NCBI RefSeq assembly: GCF_001011115.1
Contig: NZ_CP008874.1
Coordinates: 1,178,001 to 1,242,000, forward strand
DNA from: Halanaeroarchaeum sulfurireducens
Lineage (GTDB): Archaea > Halobacteriota > Halobacteria > Halobacteriales > Halobacteriaceae
DNA: 64,000 nt
Direction: 5' to 3'
The notes beneath the pieces are model-generated. The model did not search any database. It was not told where the DNA came from and was given only the letters and a program-made list of their open reading frames with translations. Numbering within the stretch: the first letter of the stretch is position 1; the number at the start of each line of letters is the position of its first letter. The position numbers were made by a program, and so were the translations under genes. This document shows, in pieces, positions 52,549-60,674 of the stretch.

Positions 52549-53151
52549 ATGAGCGACTACGAACTCCCGCCACTCCCGTACGACTACGACGCACTCGAAC
52601 CGCACATCTCCGAACAGGTACTAACCTGGCATCACGACACACACCATCAGGGGTACGTCAACGGCTGGAACAATGCCGAGGAAACGCTCGCCGAGAATCG
52701 CGAGGCAGGCACCACCGACGACTCGGCCGCCGCAATCCGCAACGTCACCCACAACGGCTCCGGGCACATCCTCCACACGCTGTTCTGGAACAATATGTCC
52801 CCGAACGGCGGTGGCGAGCCCGAGGGCGACCTCAGGGCCCGTATCGAGGAGGACTTCGGGTCGTTCGAGGCCTGGCAGGACGAGTTCGAAGCGGCCGCCG
52901 GCGCTGCAAGCGGGTGGGCGCTGTTGATTTACGACACGCACGCCGAGCGGCTGCGCAACGTGGTCGTCGACAAGCACGACCAGGGCGCCCTCTGGGGCAG
53001 TCACCCCATCCTCGCCCTGGACGTGTGGGAACACTCCTATTACTTCGATTACGGCCCGGACCGTGGCAGCTTCATCGACGCGTTCTTCGAGGTCGTGGAC
53101 TGGGACGACGTCGCGGAAAACTACGAAGACGTCATCGCAACGTTCGAATAG
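52549..53151 (+). CDS. sod: Superoxide dismutase, Mn/Fe family
   Basis: A 200-residue enzyme. Metal ligands are visible in VLTWHHDTHHQGYV (first His), GHILHTLFWNN (second His) and ALDVWEHSYYFDYG (Asp and third His). Haloarchaeal members are usually manganese enzymes. The ATG at 52549 gives MSDYELPPLPYDYDALEP, the standard start; upstream in-frame codons are not family-like. Confidence 0.95.
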   Translation: MSDYELPPLPYDYDALEPHISEQVLTWHHDTHHQGYVNGWNNAEETLAENREAGTTDDSAAAIRNVTHNGSGHILHTLFWNNMSPNGGGEPEGDLRARIEEDFGSFEAWQDEFEAAAGAASGWALLIYDTHAERLRNVVVDKHDQGALWGSHPILALDVWEHSYYFDYGPDRGSFIDAFFEVVDWDDVAENYEDVIATFE

Positions 53152-53208
53152 GATCGGATTGTCACGATAACCGTGACCCTTTAGTTCGGGTGCGCCACGA
53201 TTTTTGGC

Positions 53209-53481
53209 ATGCCCGAACCGAAAACAGCGTTCGATACGCTCTATCCGGCCGATTTCTATACCCCCGGTGAGCTTCTCGACGAGGAGCAGATGTACACGGT
53301 CTACGAGATTGCCCGGCTTCTCCAGGAGCTCGACCCCGAGGCCGAAATCGACCCGCAAACAGAAGATATCCTCCTCGACTGGGCCATTCCCTGGATCATG
53401 GTTCACGCCGACGACCTGGTCGTGGCGGAACCGCGCGAGGAGGACGAACCCGGATATTACGGCGTGGCGACGGGCGAGTGA
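53209..53481 (+). CDS. Conserved haloarchaeal protein, DUF5827-like
   Basis: A 90-residue acidic protein with FDTLYPADFYTPGELLDEEQMYTVYEIARLLQELDPEAEIDPQTEDILLDWAIPWIM. This matches my recollection of the haloarchaeal DUF5827 family. No catalytic motif is apparent. It lies between the SOD and ThyX genes on the same strand, 76 bp before ThyX. Function unknown. Confidence 0.65.
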   Translation: MPEPKTAFDTLYPADFYTPGELLDEEQMYTVYEIARLLQELDPEAEIDPQTEDILLDWAIPWIMVHADDLVVAEPREEDEPGYYGVATGE

Positions 53482-53557
53482 GGGGGAGGGTTCGGTCACA
53501 CGGTTCGGCGGTGACAAACGACTTTATGACCCCACTCCATCGAAGAATAGAGACGCC

Positions 53558-54301
53558 ATGGACGTTACACTCCTCGAAGCCACGCCAAATCCGGAAGAAG
53601 TCATCTGCCGAGCGGCCAGAAACGACTACATGGAGCCGTTTAATCCCGAGATGTCGTTCGAAGAAACGATGGCGTCCGTCGAGGGTGACACCCTTCGGGA
53701 GAAAAAGGAGACGCTCATCGGGCACTTGCTCCAACACGGGCACTTCGGTCCTTTCGAGCATCCACAGGCGACCTTCGGGGTCAAAGGCTGCAGCCGAACG
53801 TGCATGGCCCAGATCACACGCCATCGGCACGTGAGCTTCGACGTTCGCTCGATGCGCTACGTCTCATTCGACGACGTGGATCCCGAATCCGTCGCGGACG
53901 GTGAACTGGTGGTGACGCCCCCCTCCGTCACCGATCCCGACTGGGTGGGTCGAAACAACGAGGACGGCCCCGTCGACCAGGAGACCGTCGAACGACGAGA
54001 GAGCGTCTTCGCCGACGCCGTGCAGCACTCCGTCGAGGCGTATCAGGACTTACTCGACCTCGGAATGCCGCCCGAGGACGCCCGGTTCGTGTTGCCCCTC
54101 GGGACGGAGGTGAATATCGTCCTCTCGATGAACGTTCGGATGCTGATGCACGTCGCCGACATGCGCGCGGCCGCGGATGCGCAGTGGGAGGTCCGTCGGA
54201 TGACCGAGGATATTCTCGATCTCGCGTCGGAGTGGGCCCCAATCTCGTTCGATCATTACGAGGATCACATGCGAAACCGTAAAAACAGATTAGCCCCTTG
54301 A
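53558..54301 (+). CDS. thyX: Flavin-dependent thymidylate synthase
   Basis: A 247-residue ThyX that makes dTMP from dUMP using methylenetetrahydrofolate and FADH2. The ThyX motif RHR-x7-S is present as RHRHVSFDVRS (residues 88-98). The region PPEDARFVLPLGTEVNIVLSMNVRMLMHVADMR is also diagnostic. The ATG at 53558 gives the normal N-terminus. The window contains no ThyA. Confidence 0.93.
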   Translation: MDVTLLEATPNPEEVICRAARNDYMEPFNPEMSFEETMASVEGDTLREKKETLIGHLLQHGHFGPFEHPQATFGVKGCSRTCMAQITRHRHVSFDVRSMRYVSFDDVDPESVADGELVVTPPSVTDPDWVGRNNEDGPVDQETVERRESVFADAVQHSVEAYQDLLDLGMPPEDARFVLPLGTEVNIVLSMNVRMLMHVADMRAAADAQWEVRRMTEDILDLASEWAPISFDHYEDHMRNRKNRLAP

Positions 54302-54308
54302 TAGTATT

Positions 54309-54488
54309 ATGGGTGCAACATTTGAGCTGTACAAGGACGCGGGAGGCAGCTGGCGATGGCGGCTGCGTCACGACAACGGGAACATCATCGCGGACTCCGG
54401 CGAGGGATACTCGACGCCACAGAAGGCCAAACAGGGCATCGAGAGCGTGAAATCGAACGCTCCCGAGGCGACGATCGAAGAGACGTAA
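54309..54488 (+). CDS. Small DUF1508 (YegP/HVO_2922-like) protein
   Basis: A 59-residue single-repeat protein: FELYKDAGGSWRWRLRHDNG followed by NIIADSGEGYSTPQKAKQGIESV. This is the compact alpha-beta DUF1508 module, common as small haloarchaeal proteins. It lies 7 bp after the thyX stop, so it may be co-transcribed with it. Function unknown. Confidence 0.85.
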   Translation: MGATFELYKDAGGSWRWRLRHDNGNIIADSGEGYSTPQKAKQGIESVKSNAPEATIEET

Positions 54489-54576
54489 CGGTACCCCGGG
54501 AGAAGGTCCCAGGGCGCCCTCGAAACACAACCGTTATACTGCAACCTGGATTACGGTTGAGTGCACGCAGACGAGG

Positions 54577-54651
54577 GCTCCGATAGTGTAGTCCGGCCAA
54601 TCATATTGCCCTCTCGAGGCAATGACCAGGGTTCAAATCCCTGTCGGAGCA
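54577..54651 (+). tRNA. tRNA-Glu (anticodon CTC)
   Basis: A 75-nt tRNA with a perfect 7-bp acceptor stem (GCTCCGA/TCGGAGC) and discriminator A. The anticodon loop CTCTCGA has stem TTGCC/GGCAA and anticodon CTC for GAG codons. The T arm is CAGGG-TTCAAAT-CCCTG. No intron and no encoded CCA. Confidence 0.95.
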
Positions 54652-54660
54652 CTGCAACGA

Positions 54661-54678
54661 GGGGCAACGTTTTGCCCC
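54661..54678. other. Perfect hairpin after the tRNA
   Basis: GGGGCAA, loop CGTT, TTGCCCC: a 7-bp perfect stem starting 10 nt after the tRNA end. It may aid transcript termination or 3' processing, or be part of an integration site. Confidence 0.5.
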
Positions 54679-54692
54679 GAGTGAAGCGCGCA

Positions 54693-54765
54693 CAGAAGGG
54701 ATTTGAGCCACGCGAATCCGAACACGGTGAGGATTCGCCATCGGGTTCAAATCCCTGTCGAAGCA
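54693..54765. repeat. Imperfect inverted repeat holding a copy of the tRNA-Glu 3' end
   Basis: The right arm (54743-54765) copies the last 23 nt of the tRNA with one mismatch; the identical core is GGGTTCAAATCCCTGTCG. The left arm (54697-54709) has the same T-arm sequence inverted (GGGATTTGAGCC). Between them GCGAATCC (54712-54719) pairs with GGATTCGC (54731-54738). The copy lacks a pairing T-stem partner and the rest of a tRNA, so it is not a gene. It is best read as an attachment-site remnant. Confidence 0.7.
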
Positions 54766-54947
54766 TCCTACCCCTTCTCTGTCCGGCGATTTTGGCTGTG
54801 ACACCTATGGAAACAGTCCAATGTCACAGGGTAACGCGATCAAGACGACACACCGATTCCGGTGCCGCCTAGCGATTTCGGCCATAGCTAGACCATCCCG
54901 GTTCGGACGAATCGCACAGGTGAAAAATCTGATGTGGGGTGGTTGGA

Positions 54948-55100
54948 GTGAATCTCCCCGATAGCATTACCGTAGTGACGGAACCCGCGGAGGAATACCT
55001 CAATCCAAAGCAAAAGGTGGACTACCGGTCGGAGCGCGAAGACGCGCTTAGTTGGCTCCATGTCTTCGGGAAAGATCCAGCCAATGCTCTGTTCCAATGA
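54948..55100 (+). pseudogene. Probable remnant of a tyrosine recombinase/integrase N-terminus
   Basis: Read from a GTG, 50 residues are open before a stop: EEYLNPKQKVDYRSEREDAL continues SWLHVFGKDPANA. This resembles the N-terminal core-binding (SAM-like) region of haloarchaeal site-specific integrases. No catalytic domain follows. It lies about 300 bp from the tRNA end and 180 bp from the tRNA 3'-end copy, where an integrase of a tRNA-targeting element would be found. The family match is from memory, so certainty is moderate. Confidence 0.5.
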
Positions 55101-55226
55101 TACGACTCTCTTGAGTGCCCCGAAACTCCCGACCCCAAAATCACTCCACTCCCGCAGGTGTGACTGAGACGTGAAATGTCGAATCGTCTTCGGATCGCGT
55201 CGAAGCAGGTGGTCTCGGTTCCGAAT

Positions 55227-55475
55227 TCAGAAACCGTCGACGATGGGAACATCTTCGGGATCCAGGTCGTCGGACAGCACCAGGTCGGCGACGACGCCGT
55301 CGTCGTCGATCGATAGCATTCGCATGCCGTCGCTGAGTTCCCTGACGTCAACGCGGTCATCGGCGAGCGCCGTGTCGGTGAGAAGGTAGAACTGACCGCT
55401 GGTATCCACGGCGAAGAAATTGCCGTCGTCGTCGATATACTCGGGGTGCAACTGGAAGTGCCGTTCGGCTGTCAT
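55227..55475 (-). CDS. Small acidic hypothetical protein
   Basis: An 82-residue protein from the ATG at 55475 (others at 55499 and 55547 are possible). It reads MTAERHFQLHPEYIDDDGNF, then alternating short strands with many Asp residues (FAVDTSGQFYLLTDTALADD; MLSIDDDGVVADLVLSDDLD). It looks like a compact beta protein and has haloarchaeal composition. No family is recognised. It is isolated in the gene-poor region after the tRNA. Confidence 0.5.
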   Translation of the reverse strand: MTAERHFQLHPEYIDDDGNFFAVDTSGQFYLLTDTALADDRVDVRELSDGMRMLSIDDDGVVADLVLSDDLDPEDVPIVDGF

Positions 55476-55911
55476 CGTCCTCCGGTTTGCTGGATTCATG
55501 GATAAACGTCCCGCTTGCGAATTGGGGCGACGAACTTCGTGTGCCAATCTTCTGGAGTGTCGATGAGAGGAGCTGCACCCCTCCGCTCGGGGACGCTCTC
55601 AAATTCCTGTGGCCTGGATAGAGCCATCGAATCCCTCGACCATTTTCACGAATCCAGAATTTTACTCTACAATAGCTTCATCATCGGCCGACTGCCACAT
55701 ATCCGATCTCGGCTGTGTAACTTGAAAGGTAACCTGTTGTACCAAGCATATGGATTATATCCCGTCACCTCATTGGTACATGTGGGGTACCATGGGGAGT
55801 ACTCCAGTCCAGGGAACCTGATTTCCGGAGTGCTAGCACCGGATCGGGGGAGGATCAGGAAGACCGGGCATTCAGCCGCCCTAATTCCATTTTCGAACCA
55901 TTCGATGACAG
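55476..55911. other. Gene-poor, AT-richer stretch
   Basis: About 436 bp with lower GC than the flanks. Open frames across it lack haloarchaeal codon and amino-acid character. It may be decayed mobile DNA; no terminal repeats or transposase motifs are visible. Confidence 0.4.
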
Positions 55912-56103
55912 TTACTCGCGATTCGCTAATTCAAATACCTGAACTTCCCAATCGGGGGCGGCCGAACCGTTTTGAACGACCCATGACCCCTCTGGATCAA
56001 TACCGTTCTCGTGGGCGTCACTCAACAGCACCTTGATGGCGGTATCGAGTTCCTCCTCCGTCGTAATTGAACTGTCGCAGGGTCCATTTTGGTCAGTTGT
56101 CAT
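55912..56103 (-). CDS. Small acidic hypothetical protein (63 aa)
   Basis: A 63-residue protein: TTEEELDTAIKVLLSDAHEN then GIDPEGSWVVQNGSAAPDWEVQVFELA. It is an N-terminal helix with a short beta sheet, resembling small haloarchaeal orphan proteins that I cannot assign to a named family. It is divergent from the Bat-like regulator at 56317. Composition fits a real haloarchaeal gene. Confidence 0.6.
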   Translation of the reverse strand: MTTDQNGPCDSSITTEEELDTAIKVLLSDAHENGIDPEGSWVVQNGSAAPDWEVQVFELANRE

Positions 56104-56316
56104 AGTGGAATGGAATCAAACCAGAACGTGGATTGAGTACGCTCATTTTGGCCGGTGTGACCGTGAGGTACGTTGATTATCCACGTGTTGGTATGCGTTC
56201 TCGCTAATTCTATGAGGTCGACAATGAAAGGAGTGCCGAAAAACCTGGTATACAAGGTTGCCGCGGAAATTCACCATCTCCAAGTCTTTAACCCATACGC
56301 TGGCATGGTTTGGGTA

Positions 56317-56979
56317 ATGAGCGTGATCGTCGATCTATCCCTCCCCTCCAAAAGCTTTGAATTAGGACAGATCTTGGAAATGCAACCGGGAACCCGTGTC
56401 GGATTGGAATCATTGGTCCCTCTTGGAAACAGGTCGGTACCATTCATTCGAGTGTTTGAGGGACGTGATTCATTCGAGGAGACTGTCAGTCGAGAGCCGT
56501 CCGTCGAGGATATTCACGTTGTTTCCGAACACGACGACGAAACGTTGTATGCGTTGGACTGGGATGTCGCGGGAGACGAATTCTTCGAGGGAATCCTCAA
56601 ACACCAGGGAACGATAATGGAAGCGACGGGAGCCGAGTCTACGTGGGCGTTTGAAGTGCGCTTCGAGAAACACGATCAATTATCGTCTTTCCAGGACTTC
56701 TGTCAGGATTCGGGACTCCCGGTTGAGTTCAAGCGACTTTACAATCCGACCAAGCCAGATGCAGGCCCCTGGTATGGACTGACGGCTGCCCAGCGAACTG
56801 CGCTCTTGCGAGCTGTCGAGGAAGGCTATTACGCGATACCAAGAGAGATGGCTACGAAAGAGTTAGCGGCGGAGTTTGGCATCTCGGATCAAGCGATGAC
56901 AGAGCGTCTGCGGCGCGCCGTTACAAATCTCGTAACGAATACGATCCAGGTATCCGAGGACGTATATGGCATGGACTAA
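56317..56979 (+). CDS. Bat-type HTH-10 transcriptional regulator
   Basis: A 220-residue regulator from the ATG at 56317. The first ~150 residues form a Bat/GAF-like domain of variable sequence. Residues about 160-215 are the HTH_10 domain (LTAAQRTALLRAVEEGYYAIPREMATKELAAEFGISDQAMTERLRRA). HTH_10 proteins regulate bacterioopsin, DMSO respiration and other haloarchaeal functions. Upstream codons are open to 56173 but do not match the family. It sits in the tRNA-proximal island, so its targets are unclear. Confidence 0.85.
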   Translation: MSVIVDLSLPSKSFELGQILEMQPGTRVGLESLVPLGNRSVPFIRVFEGRDSFEETVSREPSVEDIHVVSEHDDETLYALDWDVAGDEFFEGILKHQGTIMEATGAESTWAFEVRFEKHDQLSSFQDFCQDSGLPVEFKRLYNPTKPDAGPWYGLTAAQRTALLRAVEEGYYAIPREMATKELAAEFGISDQAMTERLRRAVTNLVTNTIQVSEDVYGMD

Positions 56980-57330
56980 CGTTTCACTATCGGTATAGGT
57001 TCGTTTTTATTTCGTTTATTGCTTGTTGGTCTTCGGGATTGTAGCATTCTATTCACTTCGAGGTCGTCGACGGCAATAGACTGGCATTCACGGGAAGCAC
57101 GTCGAAAATTTGTGCAGGAAGTCACGTCGAGTGCACTTGATTTCCAGGTAACACTCGACAACGCGGGAGTGTTGTTTTCCCTAATCGGTCGAGCCGTGTC
57201 CGTTCCGCGAGAGGTGCGTCGGTCCTTGAGAGAGGATTGGCGCCTGCAAATACAATTACGACCGACCTGCTCTGAAGGCGTGCCGCGGACGCATGTGTCA
57301 TTCCCACCGACCGAGAATAGTTACAAATAC
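56980..57330. other. Intergenic stretch without a supported gene
   Basis: About 350 bp, AT-rich at the left and ordinary at the right. A 104-codon open frame (57019-57333) crosses it, but its composition (few acidic residues, many Ser and Arg) is not haloarchaeal. It is probably noncoding or degraded. Confidence 0.4.
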
Positions 57331-57340
57331 TAAATTTATG
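57331..57340 (+). promoter_or_regulatory. TATA box of the CBS-domain gene at 57372
   Basis: TAAATTTATG is centred about 36 bp before the ATG at 57372, giving a leader of about 10 nt. Confidence 0.6.
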
Positions 57341-57371
57341 CTTGCCATACACAACTGTGGGAGATACCATC

Positions 57372-57791
57372 ATGCCAATCGATGATTTGGCTCGGAGTGA
57401 AATCGTAACGGCCACCGCCGAGACCGCCGTACCGGAGATCGCGAGTGCGATGGAAAGCGAGGACGTCGGTAGCGTCGTCATCACGGACGGAGATGAACCG
57501 GTCGGCATCGTCACTGACCGGGACCTCGCCCTTCAAATAGTCGCAGAGGGGACGGATCCGGCGAGCCTGACTGCAGATGACGTCATGACGACTGACATCG
57601 TAACGATCGATTCGAATGCCGGATTCTACGAGGCGGCAGACCGGATGGCCGAAAACGGCATCAGGCGACTTCCCGTGTTAGCGGGGGATTCGCTCGTCGG
57701 AATCATCACCGCCGATGACCTGACCGAACTGCTCGCAGACGAACAACAGCACATGGCCGACATCATCCGCGCCCAGCGGCCCGAGTACTGA
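57372..57791 (+). CDS. Tandem CBS domain protein
   Basis: A 139-residue Bateman module. First CBS: IVTATAETAVPEIASAM ... PVGIVTDRDLAL. Second: VMTTDIVTIDSNAGFYEAADRM ... LVGIITADDLTELLADE. Such proteins sense nucleotides or redox state. It is separate from the CBS gene at 26546 and similar in size. The ATG at 57372 fits the promoter. No partner gene is adjacent. Confidence 0.88.
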   Translation: MPIDDLARSEIVTATAETAVPEIASAMESEDVGSVVITDGDEPVGIVTDRDLALQIVAEGTDPASLTADDVMTTDIVTIDSNAGFYEAADRMAENGIRRLPVLAGDSLVGIITADDLTELLADEQQHMADIIRAQRPEY

Positions 57792-58259
57792 ACCCCCGGG
57801 AAGATGCGATTCGAGCGGATTCGCGGCGAGCGGACGACGTAGGTCGTCCGAGGAGGGATTCGATCAGCGGCGTTCGAACCCGACATCGGGGGCGCCTATC
57901 GATTGGTACCTCACCATCAGTCGTGGAAAACGACCTCCCTGCCGGAAAATCGAACTGGTCGTCGTTCATAGCGCCGAACGTGAACGATCCCGGCAGCGAC
58001 TCGCCAGCTATCACCGACTCGATCGGCAGGGAACGCGGACAGACGGACCGCGATGCGTTCGGTTCGCGGTGAGATTCGGATGCCCCGGTCCAGGCCACCG
58101 GCGACGAACGCGGCAACCGATCCCGTCAATTGGTCCGGTGGACCGGGATGGAATCCGGAATGTGGGGCAATTTGGGTCTGGGTCGGGTGAAATGTTGGTA
58201 ACAGTTCGGAAAATCTATACGAATGTCCCGGTCCTTCGTCGAGATGTGGTTGAACACCA
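57792..58259. other. Intergenic region, no supported gene
   Basis: About 468 bp of GC-rich sequence. Short open frames on both strands lack the acidic composition and motif content of neighbouring genes. The right end carries the promoter region of the secreted-protein gene; an AT-rich TATA-like stretch, AAAATCTATACG, lies about 45 bp before its ATG. Confidence 0.4.
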
Positions 58260-58763
58260 ATGAAAACGATCACCAAACTACTTGGCGTGGCCATGGTCGG
58301 TATGCTGGCCTTCACCGGCTTTGCCGCTGCTAGCACCGGTGCTGGCCTGGCACCAGCAGCCAACGCGGATACGAACAGCACGGACGTGGATCGCCCGCTC
58401 GACGGATCGAACAGTCCCTGGGCGACCGACGACGAACGCCTCGAGCTGTTTCAGGAGCGATTCGACCTGACCGACGAGCAGGTCGAGGAAATTCAGGAGG
58501 CCGTGGAATCTGAAATGGACGCGGACGCCTCCCGGGAAACGATTCGAAATACCGTGACTGAGAAACTCCAGGAGTTCGGGGTCGACGGCCCGACGCTCGG
58601 CCCAACTGACGACCGAGTGGGCACCGGCCCGCACGGCCAGAACGCCGGCAACGGTAATGCGGCCGGGGCTGGGGCTGGCCACGGTGCCGCTGGCGGTAAC
58701 GGTCCCGGGAACGCACAGGGCGCCGGCCCGCACGGCCCGGCTGACGGCTCCTGTATGGCCTGA
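58260..58763 (+). CDS. Secreted protein with LTxxQ-like helix and Gly/His/Asn-rich tail
   Basis: A 167-residue exported protein. Residues 1-24 form a Sec-type signal peptide (KTITKLLGVAMVGMLAFTGFAAAS). The central helical part holds FDLTDEQVEEIQEAVESEMD, an LTxxQ-like element reminiscent of Spy/CpxP-type periplasmic proteins. The final 55 residues are Gly/Ala/Asn/His-rich (repeats such as GPHGQNAGNGNAAGAG) and end GSCMA with a lone Cys. No family is assigned. A metal-binding or surface-stress role is possible. Confidence 0.65.
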   Translation: MKTITKLLGVAMVGMLAFTGFAAASTGAGLAPAANADTNSTDVDRPLDGSNSPWATDDERLELFQERFDLTDEQVEEIQEAVESEMDADASRETIRNTVTEKLQEFGVDGPTLGPTDDRVGTGPHGQNAGNGNAAGAGAGHGAAGGNGPGNAQGAGPHGPADGSCMA

Positions 58764-59124
58764 TTCGCGAATAGTCCTTGCTCAACTCTGTGTAACTATC
58801 GGAGATGGTCCTGAACCCGGACGATCAGCGTTTCGTTTCCATTGCTACTTGCCCGGACCGCCGATTCGGTTGTTCGAGACGGTCGCCGATTGCCCGTTCG
58901 AGATCGTTCTGCAGGTTCTCATACCCTCCCCCACTTAGTTTCACGACTGGTTTGCTCACACAGCTCGCTCGGCAGTACGATACTCGTCCAGATTTTCCTC
59001 AGCCCGGCTCGCTTCGTGGTACAAAATGCCATCTCAAAATTCCAGTTGGCGGCATCGATACAATGATCGAAATATCACTTTCGAATGAAGCCGGTACAAG
59101 GGGAAGGAGTTCGTTCCCGCGTAC
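58764..59124. other. Intergenic region, nothing supported
   Basis: About 360 bp between convergent genes. I see no gene or clear repeat. The right half is somewhat AT-richer. Confidence 0.4.
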
Positions 59125-59757
59125 TCACAGCGCGAGTTGCGTCATGATCTTCCGCTCGGCAGCGGCGAGTCGCTCCGAGAACGCCTGGCGCGAGATGTCG
59201 AATGGCTTGGCCATGTCGGCGAGCGTTACCTGCTTTCCCTCTTCGAAGTATCCCATCTCGATGGCCACATCAAGTGCCTCCCGCTGTTTCGTCGTGAGCA
59301 TCGAGAGGTCCACGTCGATCAGGTCGTCTGAGAGCCGACCGATGGCATTCTCCTTCACGCGAAGCAACGAGACCATTTCGCTGCGCCCTCTGAGCGACTC
59401 GGTCAGATCGCGAAGATCCGCCCGATCGTCGAGATACGCCTCCACTATCATCGAATCACCGGTGACGTTTTCCACTGACGGAATAGCGTCGAACTCGGCG
59501 AAGGCCCGGCCTGGACAGCAACGCCCCTCGCACGTGTTGTGCGTGATGAGGTACTGATCCTCATCGGGGTTATGGGCCTCGATCATGGATTCACAATCAG
59601 CGTCGCTACCGCGGAACTGTGTTCGAACGTCCTTCACCTCGATGTCATCTTCGATAGTCGTCAATGGACAGGCGGACCCCGGCTTGATCTCGTAGACGAC
59701 CTGCAACTCACGCTGTTCTACCGCGTTATCGAACAGCCGTGCTGATTTCGTGGCCAT
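59125..59757 (-). CDS. dmsR: DmsR-type HTH-10 regulator with Cys-rich region
   Basis: A 210-residue Bat-like regulator. Residues about 155-205 form the HTH_10 domain (LTTKQREALDVAIEMGYFEEGKQVTLADMAKPFDISRQAFSERL). The N-terminal part contains several cysteines: SACPL, DADCES and NTCEGRCCPG, which could bind a metal or Fe-S cluster or sense redox state. It lies next to the dms operon, as DmsR does in other haloarchaea, and probably activates it when oxygen is low. It has its own TATA box. Confidence 0.85.
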   Translation of the reverse strand: MATKSARLFDNAVEQRELQVVYEIKPGSACPLTTIEDDIEVKDVRTQFRGSDADCESMIEAHNPDEDQYLITHNTCEGRCCPGRAFAEFDAIPSVENVTGDSMIVEAYLDDRADLRDLTESLRGRSEMVSLLRVKENAIGRLSDDLIDVDLSMLTTKQREALDVAIEMGYFEEGKQVTLADMAKPFDISRQAFSERLAAAERKIMTQLAL

Positions 59758-59786
59758 AGTGATCTAGCTCCCCCACCCCAATTTCC

Positions 59787-59800
59787 GGGTATATAACTCT
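59787..59800 (-). promoter_or_regulatory. TATA box of the dmsR-like gene
   Basis: On the minus strand AGAGTTATATACCC is centred about 36 bp before the ATG at 59757. The regulator is thus not solely read from the dms operon upstream. Confidence 0.55.
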
Positions 59801-59950
59801 CCTACGTGCCCTATCGTATTTAAACGACGGGCCGAATTCTTCGACGTGGGAACGACCCCGGTTGCACACTCGTGACGGGTCCAATCGGAGATCGCGATCC
59901 CGGAGCTGCGTCGATTCCGCCGAACGCGAGTTGCTGGCATGGGCACGAGA

Positions 59951-60670
59951 TTACACCTCCGTCGGGACACTCCGCTCGTTCGTCCCGTTCACCCGGGCGA
60001 CCATCGCGTTGACCGTCTCGTTCGACGGCGGGTCGACGTCGTATCGATCCCGGTCCGCGACCACGACGCCGGCCATCAGGTCGACCACCCACTGATAGAA
60101 GGGCGCGTCGGCGGTCCGGGATGTCAGCCGTCGGAACGCCGGAATCCAATCGAGGTGCTGGGGGAGGAACGCGGCGAACGCCTCCTCGTCTCCCGCCTCC
60201 AGCAGGAGGCTGGCGTACTCCAGTTCGAGCGCCACGTGATCCGGCGGATACGACGCCGGAATGTCGACGTCTAGAGCATCGTACCGCCGCTCCATCGCCG
60301 ACGCTGGCGGGCCACCCATTAACCCCCCGTCGCGGTCGCCGTACCACTCCTTGTACGGCGACTCGGCGGGGGGCGCGAATTGGTCCCGATAGCCCTCGAA
60401 CGCTGATCGATACTGCGCGCGGAGCCCTGGATCGTCCCCGTCCGGTATCGGTATCGATTCGACTCCGTCACGGACCCCGTTACTGGTGAGCGATCGAAGG
60501 TCCGCCTCGAGGCCGCCCCGAGACACCTGCTCGATGAACCGATCGGAGGGGTGTTTCAGACACTCCGAAAGCAGCGAGTACAGGTCGACCCGGTCCGCAA
60601 CGTTCACGCTGATCGTCTCCGACAGAGTTCCCGATACCTTCGTTCGACTGCCATCGTCTCCTTGGATCAT
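59951..60670 (-). CDS. dmsD: TorD/DmsD-family reductase-maturation chaperone
   Basis: A 239-residue all-helical chaperone. LYSLLSECLKHPSDRFIEQV is typical of the TorD fold, and SPYKEWYGDRDGG matches the family-conserved loop. DHVALELEYASLLL is the EPxDH-like region that binds the Tat signal or cofactor-binding part of molybdoenzymes. It probably helps insert the molybdenum cofactor in DmsA before export. It follows dmsC by 4 bp. Confidence 0.85.
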   Translation of the reverse strand: MIQGDDGSRTKVSGTLSETISVNVADRVDLYSLLSECLKHPSDRFIEQVSRGGLEADLRSLTSNGVRDGVESIPIPDGDDPGLRAQYRSAFEGYRDQFAPPAESPYKEWYGDRDGGLMGGPPASAMERRYDALDVDIPASYPPDHVALELEYASLLLEAGDEEAFAAFLPQHLDWIPAFRRLTSRTADAPFYQWVVDLMAGVVVADRDRYDVDPPSNETVNAMVARVNGTNERSVPTEV

Positions 60671-60674
60671 CGGT

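Noticed and set aside
54693-54765. Second tRNA gene
   Set aside because: Only the T-arm and 3' end are present; no acceptor 5' strand, D arm or anticodon arm can be folded.
55515-56036. 173-codon frame on the plus strand in the tRNA-linked island
   Set aside because: Basic, Ser/Arg/Leu-rich composition unlike haloarchaeal proteins; it overlaps the better-supported 63-residue gene on the other strand.
57019-57333. 104-codon frame before the CBS gene
   Set aside because: No motif, atypical composition, and it ends within the TATA box region of the next gene.
57763-58116. 117-codon minus-strand frame
   Set aside because: Arg/Ser-rich, no family character, and it overlaps the end of the CBS gene.
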